Source: Bacteroidales bacterium
GTDB taxonomy: Bacteria > Bacteroidota > Bacteroidia > Bacteroidales > M50B96
Assembly: GCA_021740905.1 (NCBI GenBank)
Contig: JAIOYV010000021.1
Location: 1 to 64,000, forward strand
DNA length: 64,000 nucleotides
Reading direction: 5' to 3'
The translations under genes and the position numbers were made by a program. The notes below the pieces were generated by a model. The model was not told the origin of the DNA and did no database searches. It saw nothing but the letters and a program-made list of their open reading frames with translations. This document shows positions 19,342 to 28,065 of the stretch, piece after piece (within the stretch, counting starts at the first letter, position 1; each line of letters opens with the position of its first letter).

Positions 19342-19989
19342 CTAAATCTCCACCAGCTTATTTTTAATGGAGTAGGCAAGGAGGTTGACCGTGTTTTTGC
19401 AGCCTGTTTTCGATAGAAGGTTGGTCTTGTGCCCAACAATGGTGCGCTCCGAAACAAAAAGCCTGTCGGCAATTTCTTTGTTGCTAAGTCCTTCAACCAA
19501 CAATTGCAGGATTTCTTTTTCGCGCGTAGTCAAGTGAAGGTCGTTGGCATGAGAGTCTTCATCCTTGCTCACCTTGCGGGTAAAGAAATCGAACAGCTCT
19601 TCGGAGTAATAGTTCCCTCCCATGGCCACCATTTGGATGGCTTTGTCGAGTGTGTCTTTGTTGATGTTTTTGATGAGGAAACCCTTTGCCCCTGCATCCA
19701 TCATACTTTGGATATAGTCCTCGTCGTTGAACATGGTGAGGGCAATTATCCTCAGGCCGGGTTGTTCTTTGAGCGCAATTTTTGTGGCATCAATGCCATT
19801 CATAATGGGCATTTCAATGTCGAGTAAAACCAGATCGGTAGGGCAGGTTCGGATTAGGTCAAGAAATTCCTGTCCATTGGATGCTTCCCCCACCACCGAG
19901 ACGTATTTCAGCTTATTCAATACCATTTTCAAACCATTCCGAAATATCTCGTGGTCATCAACAATAATTATTTTGATAAGCTTATCCAT
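19342..19989 (-). CDS. NarL/FixJ-family response regulator
   Basis: 215 aa. The N-terminal receiver domain has DDHEIFRNGL (acidic pocket), the phosphoacceptor Asp in LVLLDIEMPIMNGID, Thr in ALTMF and Lys in KGFLIKNI. The C-terminal LuxR-type helix-turn-helix (residues of about 150-210) has LTTREKEILQLLVEGLSNKE and IADRLFVSERTIVGHK. It lies about 250 bases downstream of the sensor kinase at 20244-22343 on the same strand and is its likely partner. Output genes are not evident. Confidence 0.95.
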   Translation of the reverse strand: MDKLIKIIIVDDHEIFRNGLKMVLNKLKYVSVVGEASNGQEFLDLIRTCPTDLVLLDIEMPIMNGIDATKIALKEQPGLRIIALTMFNDEDYIQSMMDAGAKGFLIKNINKDTLDKAIQMVAMGGNYYSEELFDFFTRKVSKDEDSHANDLHLTTREKEILQLLVEGLSNKEIADRLFVSERTIVGHKTNLLSKTGCKNTVNLLAYSIKNKLVEI

Positions 19990-20064
19990 AGCCAGTTTTT
20001 ATTCGGCTCAAAAATACGAACCAATTTCAGAACAAAGTTTGATGAAAGTCATGTTGAGGGAAGA

Positions 20065-20245
20065 GAGTTCTGAGTTAGGAAGTTCTGAGTTGAGGAGTTC
20101 AAAGTTAAGTCGTTTGGAAATAAGGTTTCGTGATAAAGGGTCAACCAGGAAATCTGTTTCAATTTCGTAGGCACGATCCTGCACTTCCAACTCAGAACTC
20201 TTCAACTCTCCGCAACTCAGAACTTTTCAACTCGATTAACTCTCT
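20065..20245. repeat. Large imperfect inverted repeat between kinase and regulator genes
   Basis: GAGTTCTGAGTTAGGAAGTTCTGAGTTGAGGAGTTC (20065-20100) faces AACTCAGAACTCTTCAACTC and CAACTCAGAACTTTTCAACTC (20187-20232). Each arm is built from short direct copies of GAGTTCTGAGTT or its complement. It is of the same low-complexity family as the strings at 19201-19260, 26620-26680, 40675-40900 and 53146-53287. It could fold into a long hairpin between the kinase and the regulator message and lower expression of the second gene. Confidence 0.7.
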
Positions 20246-22343
20246 ACACATCAATTTCAATATCCACCTTCACGCCTGCACCGACCTGGCTTTGTATGCT
20301 ACTTCTTCCGTTGATGGATGAAATACGGCCAAGTATGTTTTTCAGGCCAATTCCTGCCTTGCGCCTTTCCATTACTTCATCCACATCGAACCCAATTCCA
20401 TCGTCTTTAAAGTATAGGTGGATATGTTTGTCTGTTTTTGAAAGTTGAATAAGGATATTTTTTGCCTGGGCATGTTTCAGGGTGTTGTTGATCAGTTCGT
20501 TCACCACACGAAAGAGGATAATCTGTATGTTCTGGTCTAAATCTTCTTCGATGCCTTCGGCTTTAAAGTCGATGAGGATTTTGTTGGTTTTATTCACCTT
20601 ACGGCAAAAGCTTTCGAGGGCTTTTACCAAACCATATTCATGGATCACGCGGGGCATCAGGTTGTTCGATATGGTGCGGGTGCTGGTCACAGCTTCGTCA
20701 ATCAATTCATTCAGGTATTTAATGTATTGCTTTTTTTCGGTTTTCTGAAGTTCATCGCCTTCCAATTCGTTCACATAGAGTTTTATGGTCGATAGGAGAG
20801 GGCCAAGGCCGTCGTGCATGTCTTTTGAGAAACGTTCCCGCTCACGTTCTTCGGTTTGGATTACTACGCTCAACAGTTTGCGCTCCATCTCTTTGCGCTG
20901 TGCCATATTGCGCGAAATGCTGAGGATGGCTTTCTGATTGTTGATTTCAATCACCCTGCTTTTCAATTCAACAGGAATAATCTCATCAGTTTTGGTTTTG
21001 TGTTCCGATTCAAAAACCATTTCTCCTTTTTCAAAAAGCAATTCGCGGTTTTTTTGTACCCCATCTCTGTATCGATCCGATTTAATGTCTTCCATCCTCA
21101 TTTGGTCGAATTCATCCAGACTGTAACCAAGGGTGTCACAGGCTTGTTGGTTTACAAAAATAAATTTTCCATCAATGGCTGTCACAAAAATCTCATCGCT
21201 GGTGTTGTTGAACAAGGTTTTGAAATTTTCTTCTGAATGTTGAAGTGCCACCCTTGCCGATTTCAATTTTTGCCCCGACTCTTGCAAGGCATTAAGGAAC
21301 TTTTGGACTCTCTTGGTAGTAATCAGAAACACATATATAGAAAATAAGATGAGGATTATCAAAGCGGAATATCCGGCATTGTGCATGATATTGTCTACTT
21401 GGTTAGCTTCTACCTCTTCCCGGTCGATGGATGCCGCCATGTACAAATCAAACTCCTCGAAATAGCTGAAGGCTACAATCCTTTCTGTTGATGATGTATT
21501 GCTTTTGAAGATCAAATTTCCTTCGCACAATGATACGATTGAATCGAGGACTCCTGGGGTTTCAATCAAATGTAATTCATCGGGTGGGGCAACCACCAAT
21601 TCTTTCGATTTATCAAAAACAAAAATATAACCCGATTCGCCAATTCTGAGTTTTTGCAAAGCTGCCTGCAAATCGCTTATGTCCTTTTCCTTATCGCCCA
21701 CATAGAGGATGGCCTGCACTTTCCCATCAATAATGATTGGTTCGTAGGCCGTAATGTACCATTCATTTACTACAAATGCCCGGCCCATATAGGTTTCGCC
21801 CCGCTCGATGGTCTGTATTACCGGGCTGTTGTTGGGGATAAACGTATTAATGGCGCGGGATCCATCGCTTTGCTGTACATTGGTTGAAAGGCGCACGTAA
21901 CCACTGTCTATTTTTTGAAACAAAGTCGCCGTACCGCCCGATAAATAGGAAATACGATCGACTAGCTGATAATTTTTATACACCGGTGCGCTATTCAGGT
22001 AAAGTGTCGGAATGTAAACCTCATGTTTTGAATGAGTTATTTGATTGGTCACTTGTATTAACAGGCTATCGCCACTAAAACCAAAATCCCTCCTGTAGAA
22101 TAAATTGTGAGCTACACGCATATCGTACTTTACTTTTTCAAGCTTAAGGGCCTGCTCGCGCTCGAACATGCTTTTCACGGTTTTCAGTTCTAGCTTCAAG
22201 TTGTCCACCGTTGTTTGGTGGATGTTTTCTTTAACCTTGTTGATCGATACCATGGATAGGGCCACGATAGCCACCATCATCCCAAGGAAAATAGGATAGA
22301 ATAGTTTTAATTTTATTTTTATGTGCTCGAACGGTTTTGCCAT
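20244..22343 (-). CDS. Membrane sensor histidine kinase with Cache and PAS domains
   Basis: 699 aa. TM1 (about residues 15-33); a long periplasmic Cache-type sensor domain (about 40-310; GESGYIFVFDKSKELVVAPP, and MGRAFVVNEWYITAYEPI); TM2 (about 318-340, LIILILFSIYVFLITTK); PAS (about 370-485, FKTLFNNTSDEIFVT); a HisKA_3 dimerisation domain with the phospho-His in RFSKDMHDGLGPLLSTIK; and HATPase_c (about 590-699; NNTLKHAQAKN, DDGIGFD, GIGLKNI). Pairs with the NarL-type regulator downstream. The ligand is unknown; Cache domains usually bind small metabolites. Confidence 0.93.
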   Translation of the reverse strand: MAKPFEHIKIKLKLFYPIFLGMMVAIVALSMVSINKVKENIHQTTVDNLKLELKTVKSMFEREQALKLEKVKYDMRVAHNLFYRRDFGFSGDSLLIQVTNQITHSKHEVYIPTLYLNSAPVYKNYQLVDRISYLSGGTATLFQKIDSGYVRLSTNVQQSDGSRAINTFIPNNSPVIQTIERGETYMGRAFVVNEWYITAYEPIIIDGKVQAILYVGDKEKDISDLQAALQKLRIGESGYIFVFDKSKELVVAPPDELHLIETPGVLDSIVSLCEGNLIFKSNTSSTERIVAFSYFEEFDLYMAASIDREEVEANQVDNIMHNAGYSALIILILFSIYVFLITTKRVQKFLNALQESGQKLKSARVALQHSEENFKTLFNNTSDEIFVTAIDGKFIFVNQQACDTLGYSLDEFDQMRMEDIKSDRYRDGVQKNRELLFEKGEMVFESEHKTKTDEIIPVELKSRVIEINNQKAILSISRNMAQRKEMERKLLSVVIQTEERERERFSKDMHDGLGPLLSTIKLYVNELEGDELQKTEKKQYIKYLNELIDEAVTSTRTISNNLMPRVIHEYGLVKALESFCRKVNKTNKILIDFKAEGIEEDLDQNIQIILFRVVNELINNTLKHAQAKNILIQLSKTDKHIHLYFKDDGIGFDVDEVMERRKAGIGLKNILGRISSINGRSSIQSQVGAGVKVDIEIDV

Positions 22344-22362
22344 GTGTTTCTTTTTGATGGAG

Positions 22363-22396
22363 CAAATGTACGGGATTTCATTTTTATACGATCAAA
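22363..22396 (-). promoter_or_regulatory. Promoter of the Cache/PAS kinase gene
   Basis: CAAATGTA (22363-22370) reads TACATTTG on the minus strand, an exact -7 match 20 bases before the start codon. A TTTG (22396-22393) lies 22 bases further upstream, slightly more than the usual spacing. Confidence 0.5.
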
Positions 22397-22463
22397 GTAT
22401 GATTTGGCTCTTTCAAAAATTAGTCGAGTCTTAAATGAAATACACAGATTTTAAAAAAGCCAT

Positions 22464-22471
22464 TACCTTTG
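22464..22471 (+). promoter_or_regulatory. -7 promoter element of the 103-aa membrane protein
   Basis: TACCTTTG, TAnnTTTG match, 18 bases before the ATG at 22490. It overlaps the track's longer start (22469), so the shorter start is preferred. Confidence 0.45.
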
Positions 22472-22489
22472 CAAATAAAATTGAAGATC

Positions 22490-22801
22490 ATGGCTATTGG
22501 AGGATTTTTTAAGTTGCCACGGCACAAGCAGTTTGAATTTAAGGCCCGGTATTACGATGCCGACAAAGAAGAATTTGAAAAGAGGGTAAGGCAGGCAGAG
22601 CTTGAAGTTGAAGGTTTCAAGAAAGGCGATTACGTGCCTAACATCAAAGGCAAAATGAAAAAGCATTTGATCGATCAGAAAAGATCGGGGTCACCTTATG
22701 CGAAAGTCCGCAAGTTAATTATTGCAGTTACTGTTTTTCTATTGTTTATCCTGTTTTATTACCTGATTTCATTTTTCGATATCCTGGCCATTTCAAAGTG
22801 A
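22490..22801 (+). CDS. Small single-pass membrane protein
   Basis: 103 aa from the ATG at 22490 (MAIGGFFKLPRHKQFEFKAR). The N-terminal two-thirds is strongly charged (YYDADKEEFEKRVRQAELEV), probably helical and cytoplasmic, and one strong hydrophobic segment lies near the C-terminus (VTVFLLFILFYYLISFFDIL). This N-terminal KLPRHKxFxFxPRYYDxxKE pattern is often seen in Bacteroidota just before mutL and rhomboid genes, as here. Function unknown. Confidence 0.8.
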   Translation: MAIGGFFKLPRHKQFEFKARYYDADKEEFEKRVRQAELEVEGFKKGDYVPNIKGKMKKHLIDQKRSGSPYAKVRKLIIAVTVFLLFILFYYLISFFDILAISK

Positions 22802-22921
22802 GTAAGGTAAGTAAGTTGAGTGTGGCATGTATGGTGGGTGATTTGCGTAGCATTGTGTAATGGAAAAAGGAGGCTATCCTTGTAAGTTTATGGTATCAGA
22901 GGATAAAACTTGAAAATTTTG

Positions 22922-22929
22922 TAAATTTG
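22922..22929 (+). promoter_or_regulatory. -7 promoter element of the Rpn-mutL unit
   Basis: TAAATTTG, exact TAnnTTTG match, 24 bases before the ATG at 22954. It would drive the nuclease gene and, through the overlap, mutL. Confidence 0.5.
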
Positions 22930-22953
22930 TTACCGGAAAAATAAATGTAAGTT

Positions 22954-23853
22954 ATGAAAGCCAAGAGAGAAAAATATATAAACCCGTTTACAGATTATGG
23001 TTTCAAGCGATTGTTTGGAGAAGAGCCGAGCAAGGATTTGTTGATGGATTTCCTGAATGAATTGCTTGGGGAGAAGGTTGGACGAATAAAGGAGCTTTCG
23101 TACCAGCCAAACGATAGCCTGCCCATTACTGTCGGGAACAGGAAAGCTATTTTCGACATATTCTGCACCAACGAAAAAGGCGAGAAATTTATAGTCGAGA
23201 TGCAAAAAGCCGAGCAGCAATACTTCAAAGACAGAATGTTGTTTTACTCAACCTTTCCAATACAGGTACAAGCAAAAGATAAAGGCAGGGAGTGGGATTT
23301 TAACCTAAAGCACGTTTTTGCTATCGGGATCCTCGATTTTGCTTTTAAGGAAGACCAGCCAGACCCCGAAAAGTACAGGTACGATGCAAAGATTACAGAG
23401 GTAGAAACAGGCGAAGTTTTTTATGACAAATTGACTTTTACCTATCTCGCCATGGAGAAGTTCAACAAGGGCTTGGATGAACTGGAAACCAAGTTTGAGA
23501 AATGGCTTTACATTATCAAGAATCTGAATAAGCTGGATAGGATCCCTGATAAGTTAAGGGATAGTATTTTTATTAAATTTTTCCAGATAGCTGAGATTGC
23601 AATGCTTGGCGAGTCGGAGTACAGAGAATATGAAGCCAGTTTAAATGACTATCGTGATATTAAAAATTCGGTTGATTGGGCAAAGGAGAAGGGAATTCAG
23701 AAAGGGATTCAGAAAGGGATTCAGAAAGGGATTGAACAAGGGATTGAAATAGTTGCCCTACGACTAATCGAGATGGGGATGAACAACCCTGATATCATAA
23801 ATGCCACAGGATTATCGATTGATCAAATCGAAGAGTTGAGAAAAACTACATGA
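22954..23853 (+). CDS. Rpn-family PD-(D/E)XK nuclease/transposase-like protein
   Basis: 299 aa of the recombination-promoting nuclease (Rpn, YhgA-like) family. The N-terminus KYINPFTDYGFKRLFGEE and the nuclease core AIFDIFCTNEKGEKFIVEMQ supply the D and ExQ catalytic residues. These proteins cut DNA and are often present in many copies in Bacteroidota. The C-terminal end carries a row of IQKG/IEQG tetrapeptides (residues 246-265) encoded by a 12-bp tandem repeat. The last codon and stop overlap the mutL start (ATGA), so the pair is translationally coupled. The coupling may be chance, or the nuclease may have landed in front of mutL. Confidence 0.88.
   Translation: MKAKREKYINPFTDYGFKRLFGEEPSKDLLMDFLNELLGEKVGRIKELSYQPNDSLPITVGNRKAIFDIFCTNEKGEKFIVEMQKAEQQYFKDRMLFYSTFPIQVQAKDKGREWDFNLKHVFAIGILDFAFKEDQPDPEKYRYDAKITEVETGEVFYDKLTFTYLAMEKFNKGLDELETKFEKWLYIIKNLNKLDRIPDKLRDSIFIKFFQIAEIAMLGESEYREYEASLNDYRDIKNSVDWAKEKGIQKGIQKGIQKGIEQGIEIVALRLIEMGMNNPDIINATGLSIDQIEELRKTT
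23689..23748 (+). repeat. In-frame 12-bp tandem repeat
   Basis: Five units of 12 bp of the form AAAGGGATTCAG (the last two read AAAGGGATTGAA and CAAGGGATTGAA), coding for KGIQ/KGIE. Unit-number change by slippage would keep the frame and change only the length of the tail. Confidence 0.85.
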
Positions 23854-25694
23854 CAGACATAATACAATTATTGCCCGATTCGGTGGCAAACCAAATTGCA
23901 GCTGGCGAGGTGATCCAACGCCCGGCCTCGGTTGTAAAAGAGTTGGTCGAAAACGCTGTTGATGCTGGGGCTATATCAATAAAGGTGAATTTGACCGATG
24001 CCGGGAAAACCCTCATCCAGATTGTGGATAATGGACTGGGCATGTCGGAAACCGATGCCCGGATGTCGTTCGAGCGCCATGCCACATCGAAAATCAGGAA
24101 AGCCGAAGATTTATTTGCCATCCGCACCCTGGGTTTCAGGGGCGAGGCACTGGCTTCGATTGCTGCCATTGCCCATGTTGAACTGAAGACGCGGCGAAAA
24201 GAGGATGAGCTTGGTACTGAATTGATCATTGCTGGCACCAAAGTTCAAAGCCAACACAACATACAATGCCCGGTGGGCAGTAATTTCCTGGTTAAAAACC
24301 TGTTCTTCAATATCCCTGTGCGTCGCAAATTCTTAAAATCAAACACCACAGAGCTAAAGTACGTCATCAACGAATTTCAACGGGTGGCCATGACCCAGCC
24401 CAATGTAGCCTTTACCCTTAGCCACAACAACACCGAAATCTACAACCTGCCTGTCGAAAACTTGGCGTTGCGCATTGCCAGGCTTTTCAGAAAAAATATA
24501 AATCAACATTTGGTTAAAATAGACACCCAAACCAGTATTGTCAATATTTCGGGGTATATCGGAAAGCCCGAAGTCGCCCGGAAAAACTCTGGCGAGCAGT
24601 ATTTCTTTGCCAACAACCGGTTTATGAAGCACCCTTATTTCAGCAAGGCGGTGAGTATGGCTTATGAGAAACTGTTGCCGCCCGATGCCTGGCCTACTTT
24701 TTTTATATATCTTGATGTGAACCCCGATACCGTTGATGTGAACATCCACCCTACAAAAACCGAAATCAAATTTGAAGATGAGGCGAATATTTGGAAAATC
24801 CTGAATATTTCTGTCAGGGAATCGCTTGGGAAATTCAATGTGGCACCATCCCTCGATTTCGATATGCCGAATCGCGTTGATATTCCTGTGCTTCGTAAGG
24901 ATACCGAAATACGGCCACCCGAAATTAAAGTAGACCCTACATTTAACCCCTTTGAGAAACCCTCTTCGGGAAGTTCTTCATCAAGTAGCTTTAGCAAAAA
25001 GCCTAAAAACCCGAATCTTGAAAACTGGGAGACACTGTACGAAGGGTTTGAAAATCAAAAGGAAGAAACCCAGCTTACGTTTAAAAGCGACCTGCACGAA
25101 GGCAAAGATGCCGAATCAGATATTCAGCCCAGCAACCAGATTTCCTTCCAATTGAAAAACAAATATATACTTACCTCTGTTAAGTCAGGTTTGATGGTGA
25201 TTGATCAACGAAGGGCACACGAGCGGGTCTTGTACGAGCGGTTTCTTTTTCAGTTGAACAACAAAAAGGGCATTTCACAAAAAAGCCTTTTCGCCGAAGC
25301 CATTGCGCTGGATGCAAGCGAAGCCTTGTTGTTGGAAGAAATAATGCCCATGCTTACCGACCTGGGCTTTGAGATTGAAAAAACGGGAGAACTGCACTAT
25401 GATATTCATGGCTGCCCTTCGGATATTAACATACAGCAGGCTCCTGGGATGTTGGAAAAAATACTGGAGTTGTACCGCGAAAGTGAGTCGGAATTAAAAG
25501 TGGATGGTCGTGATAAAATAGCCTTGGCTATGGCAAAAGCATCGGCCATCGGTTATGGAAAAGTGCTGGGCAACGAGGAAATGCAGCAATTGATCGACAG
25601 TTTGTTTGCTTGTTCGGTGCCCAACTATACATCGGATGGAAAGCCTGTTTTGACAATCCTTGAGTTAGGACAGATTGAGGCTTTGTTGAAATAG
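23850..25694 (+). CDS. mutL: DNA mismatch repair protein MutL
   Basis: 614 aa. N-terminal GHKL ATPase with ELVENAVDAGA, DNGLGMSETDA and TLGFRGEALASIAA. A linker with a Ser-rich stretch (about residues 370-385) follows, then a C-terminal dimerisation domain (about 425-614). In that domain the endonuclease motif normally written DQHAxxER reads DQRRAHERVLYER, so the first His is Arg. GKPVLTIL near the C-terminus corresponds to the last metal-site motif. The start overlaps the Rpn stop by four bases. Confidence 0.96.
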   Translation: MTDIIQLLPDSVANQIAAGEVIQRPASVVKELVENAVDAGAISIKVNLTDAGKTLIQIVDNGLGMSETDARMSFERHATSKIRKAEDLFAIRTLGFRGEALASIAAIAHVELKTRRKEDELGTELIIAGTKVQSQHNIQCPVGSNFLVKNLFFNIPVRRKFLKSNTTELKYVINEFQRVAMTQPNVAFTLSHNNTEIYNLPVENLALRIARLFRKNINQHLVKIDTQTSIVNISGYIGKPEVARKNSGEQYFFANNRFMKHPYFSKAVSMAYEKLLPPDAWPTFFIYLDVNPDTVDVNIHPTKTEIKFEDEANIWKILNISVRESLGKFNVAPSLDFDMPNRVDIPVLRKDTEIRPPEIKVDPTFNPFEKPSSGSSSSSSFSKKPKNPNLENWETLYEGFENQKEETQLTFKSDLHEGKDAESDIQPSNQISFQLKNKYILTSVKSGLMVIDQRRAHERVLYERFLFQLNNKKGISQKSLFAEAIALDASEALLLEEIMPMLTDLGFEIEKTGELHYDIHGCPSDINIQQAPGMLEKILELYRESESELKVDGRDKIALAMAKASAIGYGKVLGNEEMQQLIDSLFACSVPNYTSDGKPVLTILELGQIEALLK

Positions 25695-25761
25695 CAGAAG
25701 ATTGAAGTAATTATAAATGGTGAATTGCGTTTAAACAATTCGAAAAAATAAAATTGGATAA

Positions 25762-26619
25762 ATGAGAAACATGATATCGGGAATGTTTGGGAACACTCCC
25801 CCAGTTGTAAAAAATTTATTGATCATAAATGTACTGTTTTTTGCAGCCTTTATGATAATTGGCAACCGTTTCGATGGAAAGGATTTAAACGACATTCTGG
25901 GACTGCACTATTTTGGAGCCGAAAACTTTAGGCCCATCCAATTACTCACCTACATGTTTTTACACGCTAATATCGGACATATCTTTTTCAATATGTTTGC
26001 CTTGTGGATGTTTGGCAAAACCCTCGAAAGTGTATGGGGTCCCAAACGATTCTTGATCTATTATTTTGTTACCGGTATTGGGGCTGCCCTTATTCAGATG
26101 GTGGCAATTTGGTATGAGGTTACACCGGTACTTTCGAGTATTGATGCTTTTCTTGGAAGCCCAAGCCTCTCTGGTCTAACTGACTTTCTTGATCCTAATA
26201 CTGGAAATTTTAAGGTTATATCTTATGAAATTCAAAATAATTTCGAGGTCTTTCGACGTAGCTATAACAATTTGCTTAGTACAAATCCAAACGAAGCCCT
26301 TCGAATGGCTGAGGATTTTATACTTCAATACCGTATCGACTTTCTTAATGCCCATAATATGGTGGGAGCCTCCGGTGCTGTATTCGGTATCTTGCTGGGC
26401 TTTGGAATGTTGTTCCCAAACACCCAGTTATACATTATCCCATTCCCCTTCCCTATAAAAGCAAAATGGATTGTGATGGCTTATGGAGGCTTCGAATTAT
26501 ACAGTGCCTGGAGGACTCAGCCCGGAGATAATGTAGCCCATCTGGCCCACCTGGGAGGGATGATATTTGGTTTCTTCTTGATAAAACTTTGGAAGAAAAA
26601 GAGGGACAGCTTTTTTTAG
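25762..26619 (+). CDS. Rhomboid-family intramembrane serine protease
   Basis: 285 aa with about six transmembrane segments. The catalytic Ser is in NMVGASGAVFGILLGFG (about residue 203) and the catalytic His in HLAHLGGMIFGF (about residue 263). The conserved loop HANIGHIFFNMFALWMFGK and the following EsvWGpkRFLIYYF block are also present. A polar insertion of about 75 residues (about 125-195) lies before the GASG helix, a feature I believe recurs in Bacteroidota rhomboids. It cleaves substrates within the membrane; the substrate is unknown. 67 bases after mutL and probably cotranscribed. Confidence 0.94.
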   Translation: MRNMISGMFGNTPPVVKNLLIINVLFFAAFMIIGNRFDGKDLNDILGLHYFGAENFRPIQLLTYMFLHANIGHIFFNMFALWMFGKTLESVWGPKRFLIYYFVTGIGAALIQMVAIWYEVTPVLSSIDAFLGSPSLSGLTDFLDPNTGNFKVISYEIQNNFEVFRRSYNNLLSTNPNEALRMAEDFILQYRIDFLNAHNMVGASGAVFGILLGFGMLFPNTQLYIIPFPFPIKAKWIVMAYGGFELYSAWRTQPGDNVAHLAHLGGMIFGFFLIKLWKKKRDSFF

Positions 26620-26853
26620 GGAATTAGAGAATTGAGTAATTAAGTAATTGGGTGATTTGGGAATTAGGGAATTGAATAAATACCAATCCATAAATATTGG
26701 TACTTTATCAAATCACGCAACAAATTTCTTCTTAGAGTATCATTCAAAACAACTAGCCCAAAATATACAAATTGGCCCTTAAATATAAAACCAAATTGGG
26801 TGAATTGTCTTGAATCTTTTACTAAATCTTTTTTCCAAGATTTTCTAAGCTTG

Positions 26854-28062
26854 TTATTTCCGTCCCGCCCCATTCAACAAGGGTTCCATTGCTTCGTAAA
26901 TCTTTTTTACCCTTTCATCCCAGGTATTTTCACGGGCCACATCAACCCTTGCGGCGATTGCTTGAGGGGAGTTGTTTTGCAAAGCTTCATCAATCTGGAT
27001 CAGGAATTTTTCGTGGGTGGCGGCAAGGCGCACTACGTGTTGAAAAGTCCACATTTCGGGTAGGGCAGTAGATACAATGGCCCGACCAGCTGCCAGGTAT
27101 TCATGTAGCTTCAAGGGGTATGCCGTATAGATATGACCCGACAAAGAGTAGGGCATCAGGGCCACATCGAAAACACTCATGTAAGTGGGCAGATCATGTC
27201 GATCTTTCAACCCTAAAAAATGTACATTGGGCATATTGAGCAATCGGTCCCTGGCTTTACTATCGGGCAATGCATCGGGGCCGACGAGTACCAGCGAGCA
27301 GTGCGGAAATCGCTCGGCCACTTTTCGCAAAAGTTCAACATCGATGTGAAACCCAAGCCAACCGGCAAAACCAATGATAGGGCGGGGCAGCCTGGCAATA
27401 TCATCGGGTTGTGGCAAGTTGGGTGATAAAGCCCGGTTGAACAGCTTAAAATCGACACCATTGGGAATAAAAAAAGTGTTTGGGTTGATTGTCTGGCGAC
27501 GGTTGCACTGACCCTGCGATGTTGCAAATACGATGTCGGCCATTGTACATAAGCGATCATCTCCTCGGCGGATCAGCTCTTTTACCCGTACATTATCAAC
27601 AAAATCTGCTTCCTCGTCAATGTTGTAATAGGAAGCCAACTTCTCCCCTGTTTTTCCAACCATATCAAGGTTATACTGGCTATACAACCATAGGATGGGG
27701 TCAGACACTTTCAATTTTCTGCAAGCCATGCGCACATGGCGGATTAGTAGCCAGGTATTGATCCTAATCACTACCGGCATAGTAATCCGCAGAATAAAAC
27801 GAGGTAAATGCCGGCGAAGGTGAGGTAAACAAAACGGGGTTGGGATGGCAATCAGGTTTTCTTGTATTTGCTTTGGGCGGAAGGTAAAGAGATTGGCGAT
27901 ATTGCGCACAAAGGCATTGTGTACAGATCGGTCGGGGTCGCGGCCCGGTTCAAAATAAAGAACCCGGTTTTGGATAGCTATCAACGACATTATTGCTTGT
28001 GTGTCGCGCCACAGGGCGTGCCACTCGCGGGGTGCTATGCATAGTATTGTTTCACCCTTCAT
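26854..28062 (-). CDS. Glycosyltransferase family 4-like
   Basis: 402 aa, GT-B fold. The C-terminal half shows the family signatures: PRPIIGFAGWLGFHIDVELL, CSLVLVGPDAL, HFLGLKDRHDLPTYMSVFDV and KLHEYLAAGRAIVSTALPE, the E-rich donor-binding motif. The N-terminal acceptor half is divergent. Likely transfers a nucleotide-activated sugar to a cell-surface glycan. It begins three bases after the polysaccharide deacetylase stop on the same strand, so the two probably act in one pathway. Confidence 0.9.
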   Translation of the reverse strand: MKGETILCIAPREWHALWRDTQAIMSLIAIQNRVLYFEPGRDPDRSVHNAFVRNIANLFTFRPKQIQENLIAIPTPFCLPHLRRHLPRFILRITMPVVIRINTWLLIRHVRMACRKLKVSDPILWLYSQYNLDMVGKTGEKLASYYNIDEEADFVDNVRVKELIRRGDDRLCTMADIVFATSQGQCNRRQTINPNTFFIPNGVDFKLFNRALSPNLPQPDDIARLPRPIIGFAGWLGFHIDVELLRKVAERFPHCSLVLVGPDALPDSKARDRLLNMPNVHFLGLKDRHDLPTYMSVFDVALMPYSLSGHIYTAYPLKLHEYLAAGRAIVSTALPEMWTFQHVVRLAATHEKFLIQIDEALQNNSPQAIAARVDVARENTWDERVKKIYEAMEPLLNGAGRK

Positions 28063-28065
28063 GCT

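Noticed and set aside
22954-23853. Rpn gene as part of an insertion sequence
   Set aside because: Despite the transposase label of the family, no terminal inverted repeats or target duplications flank it.
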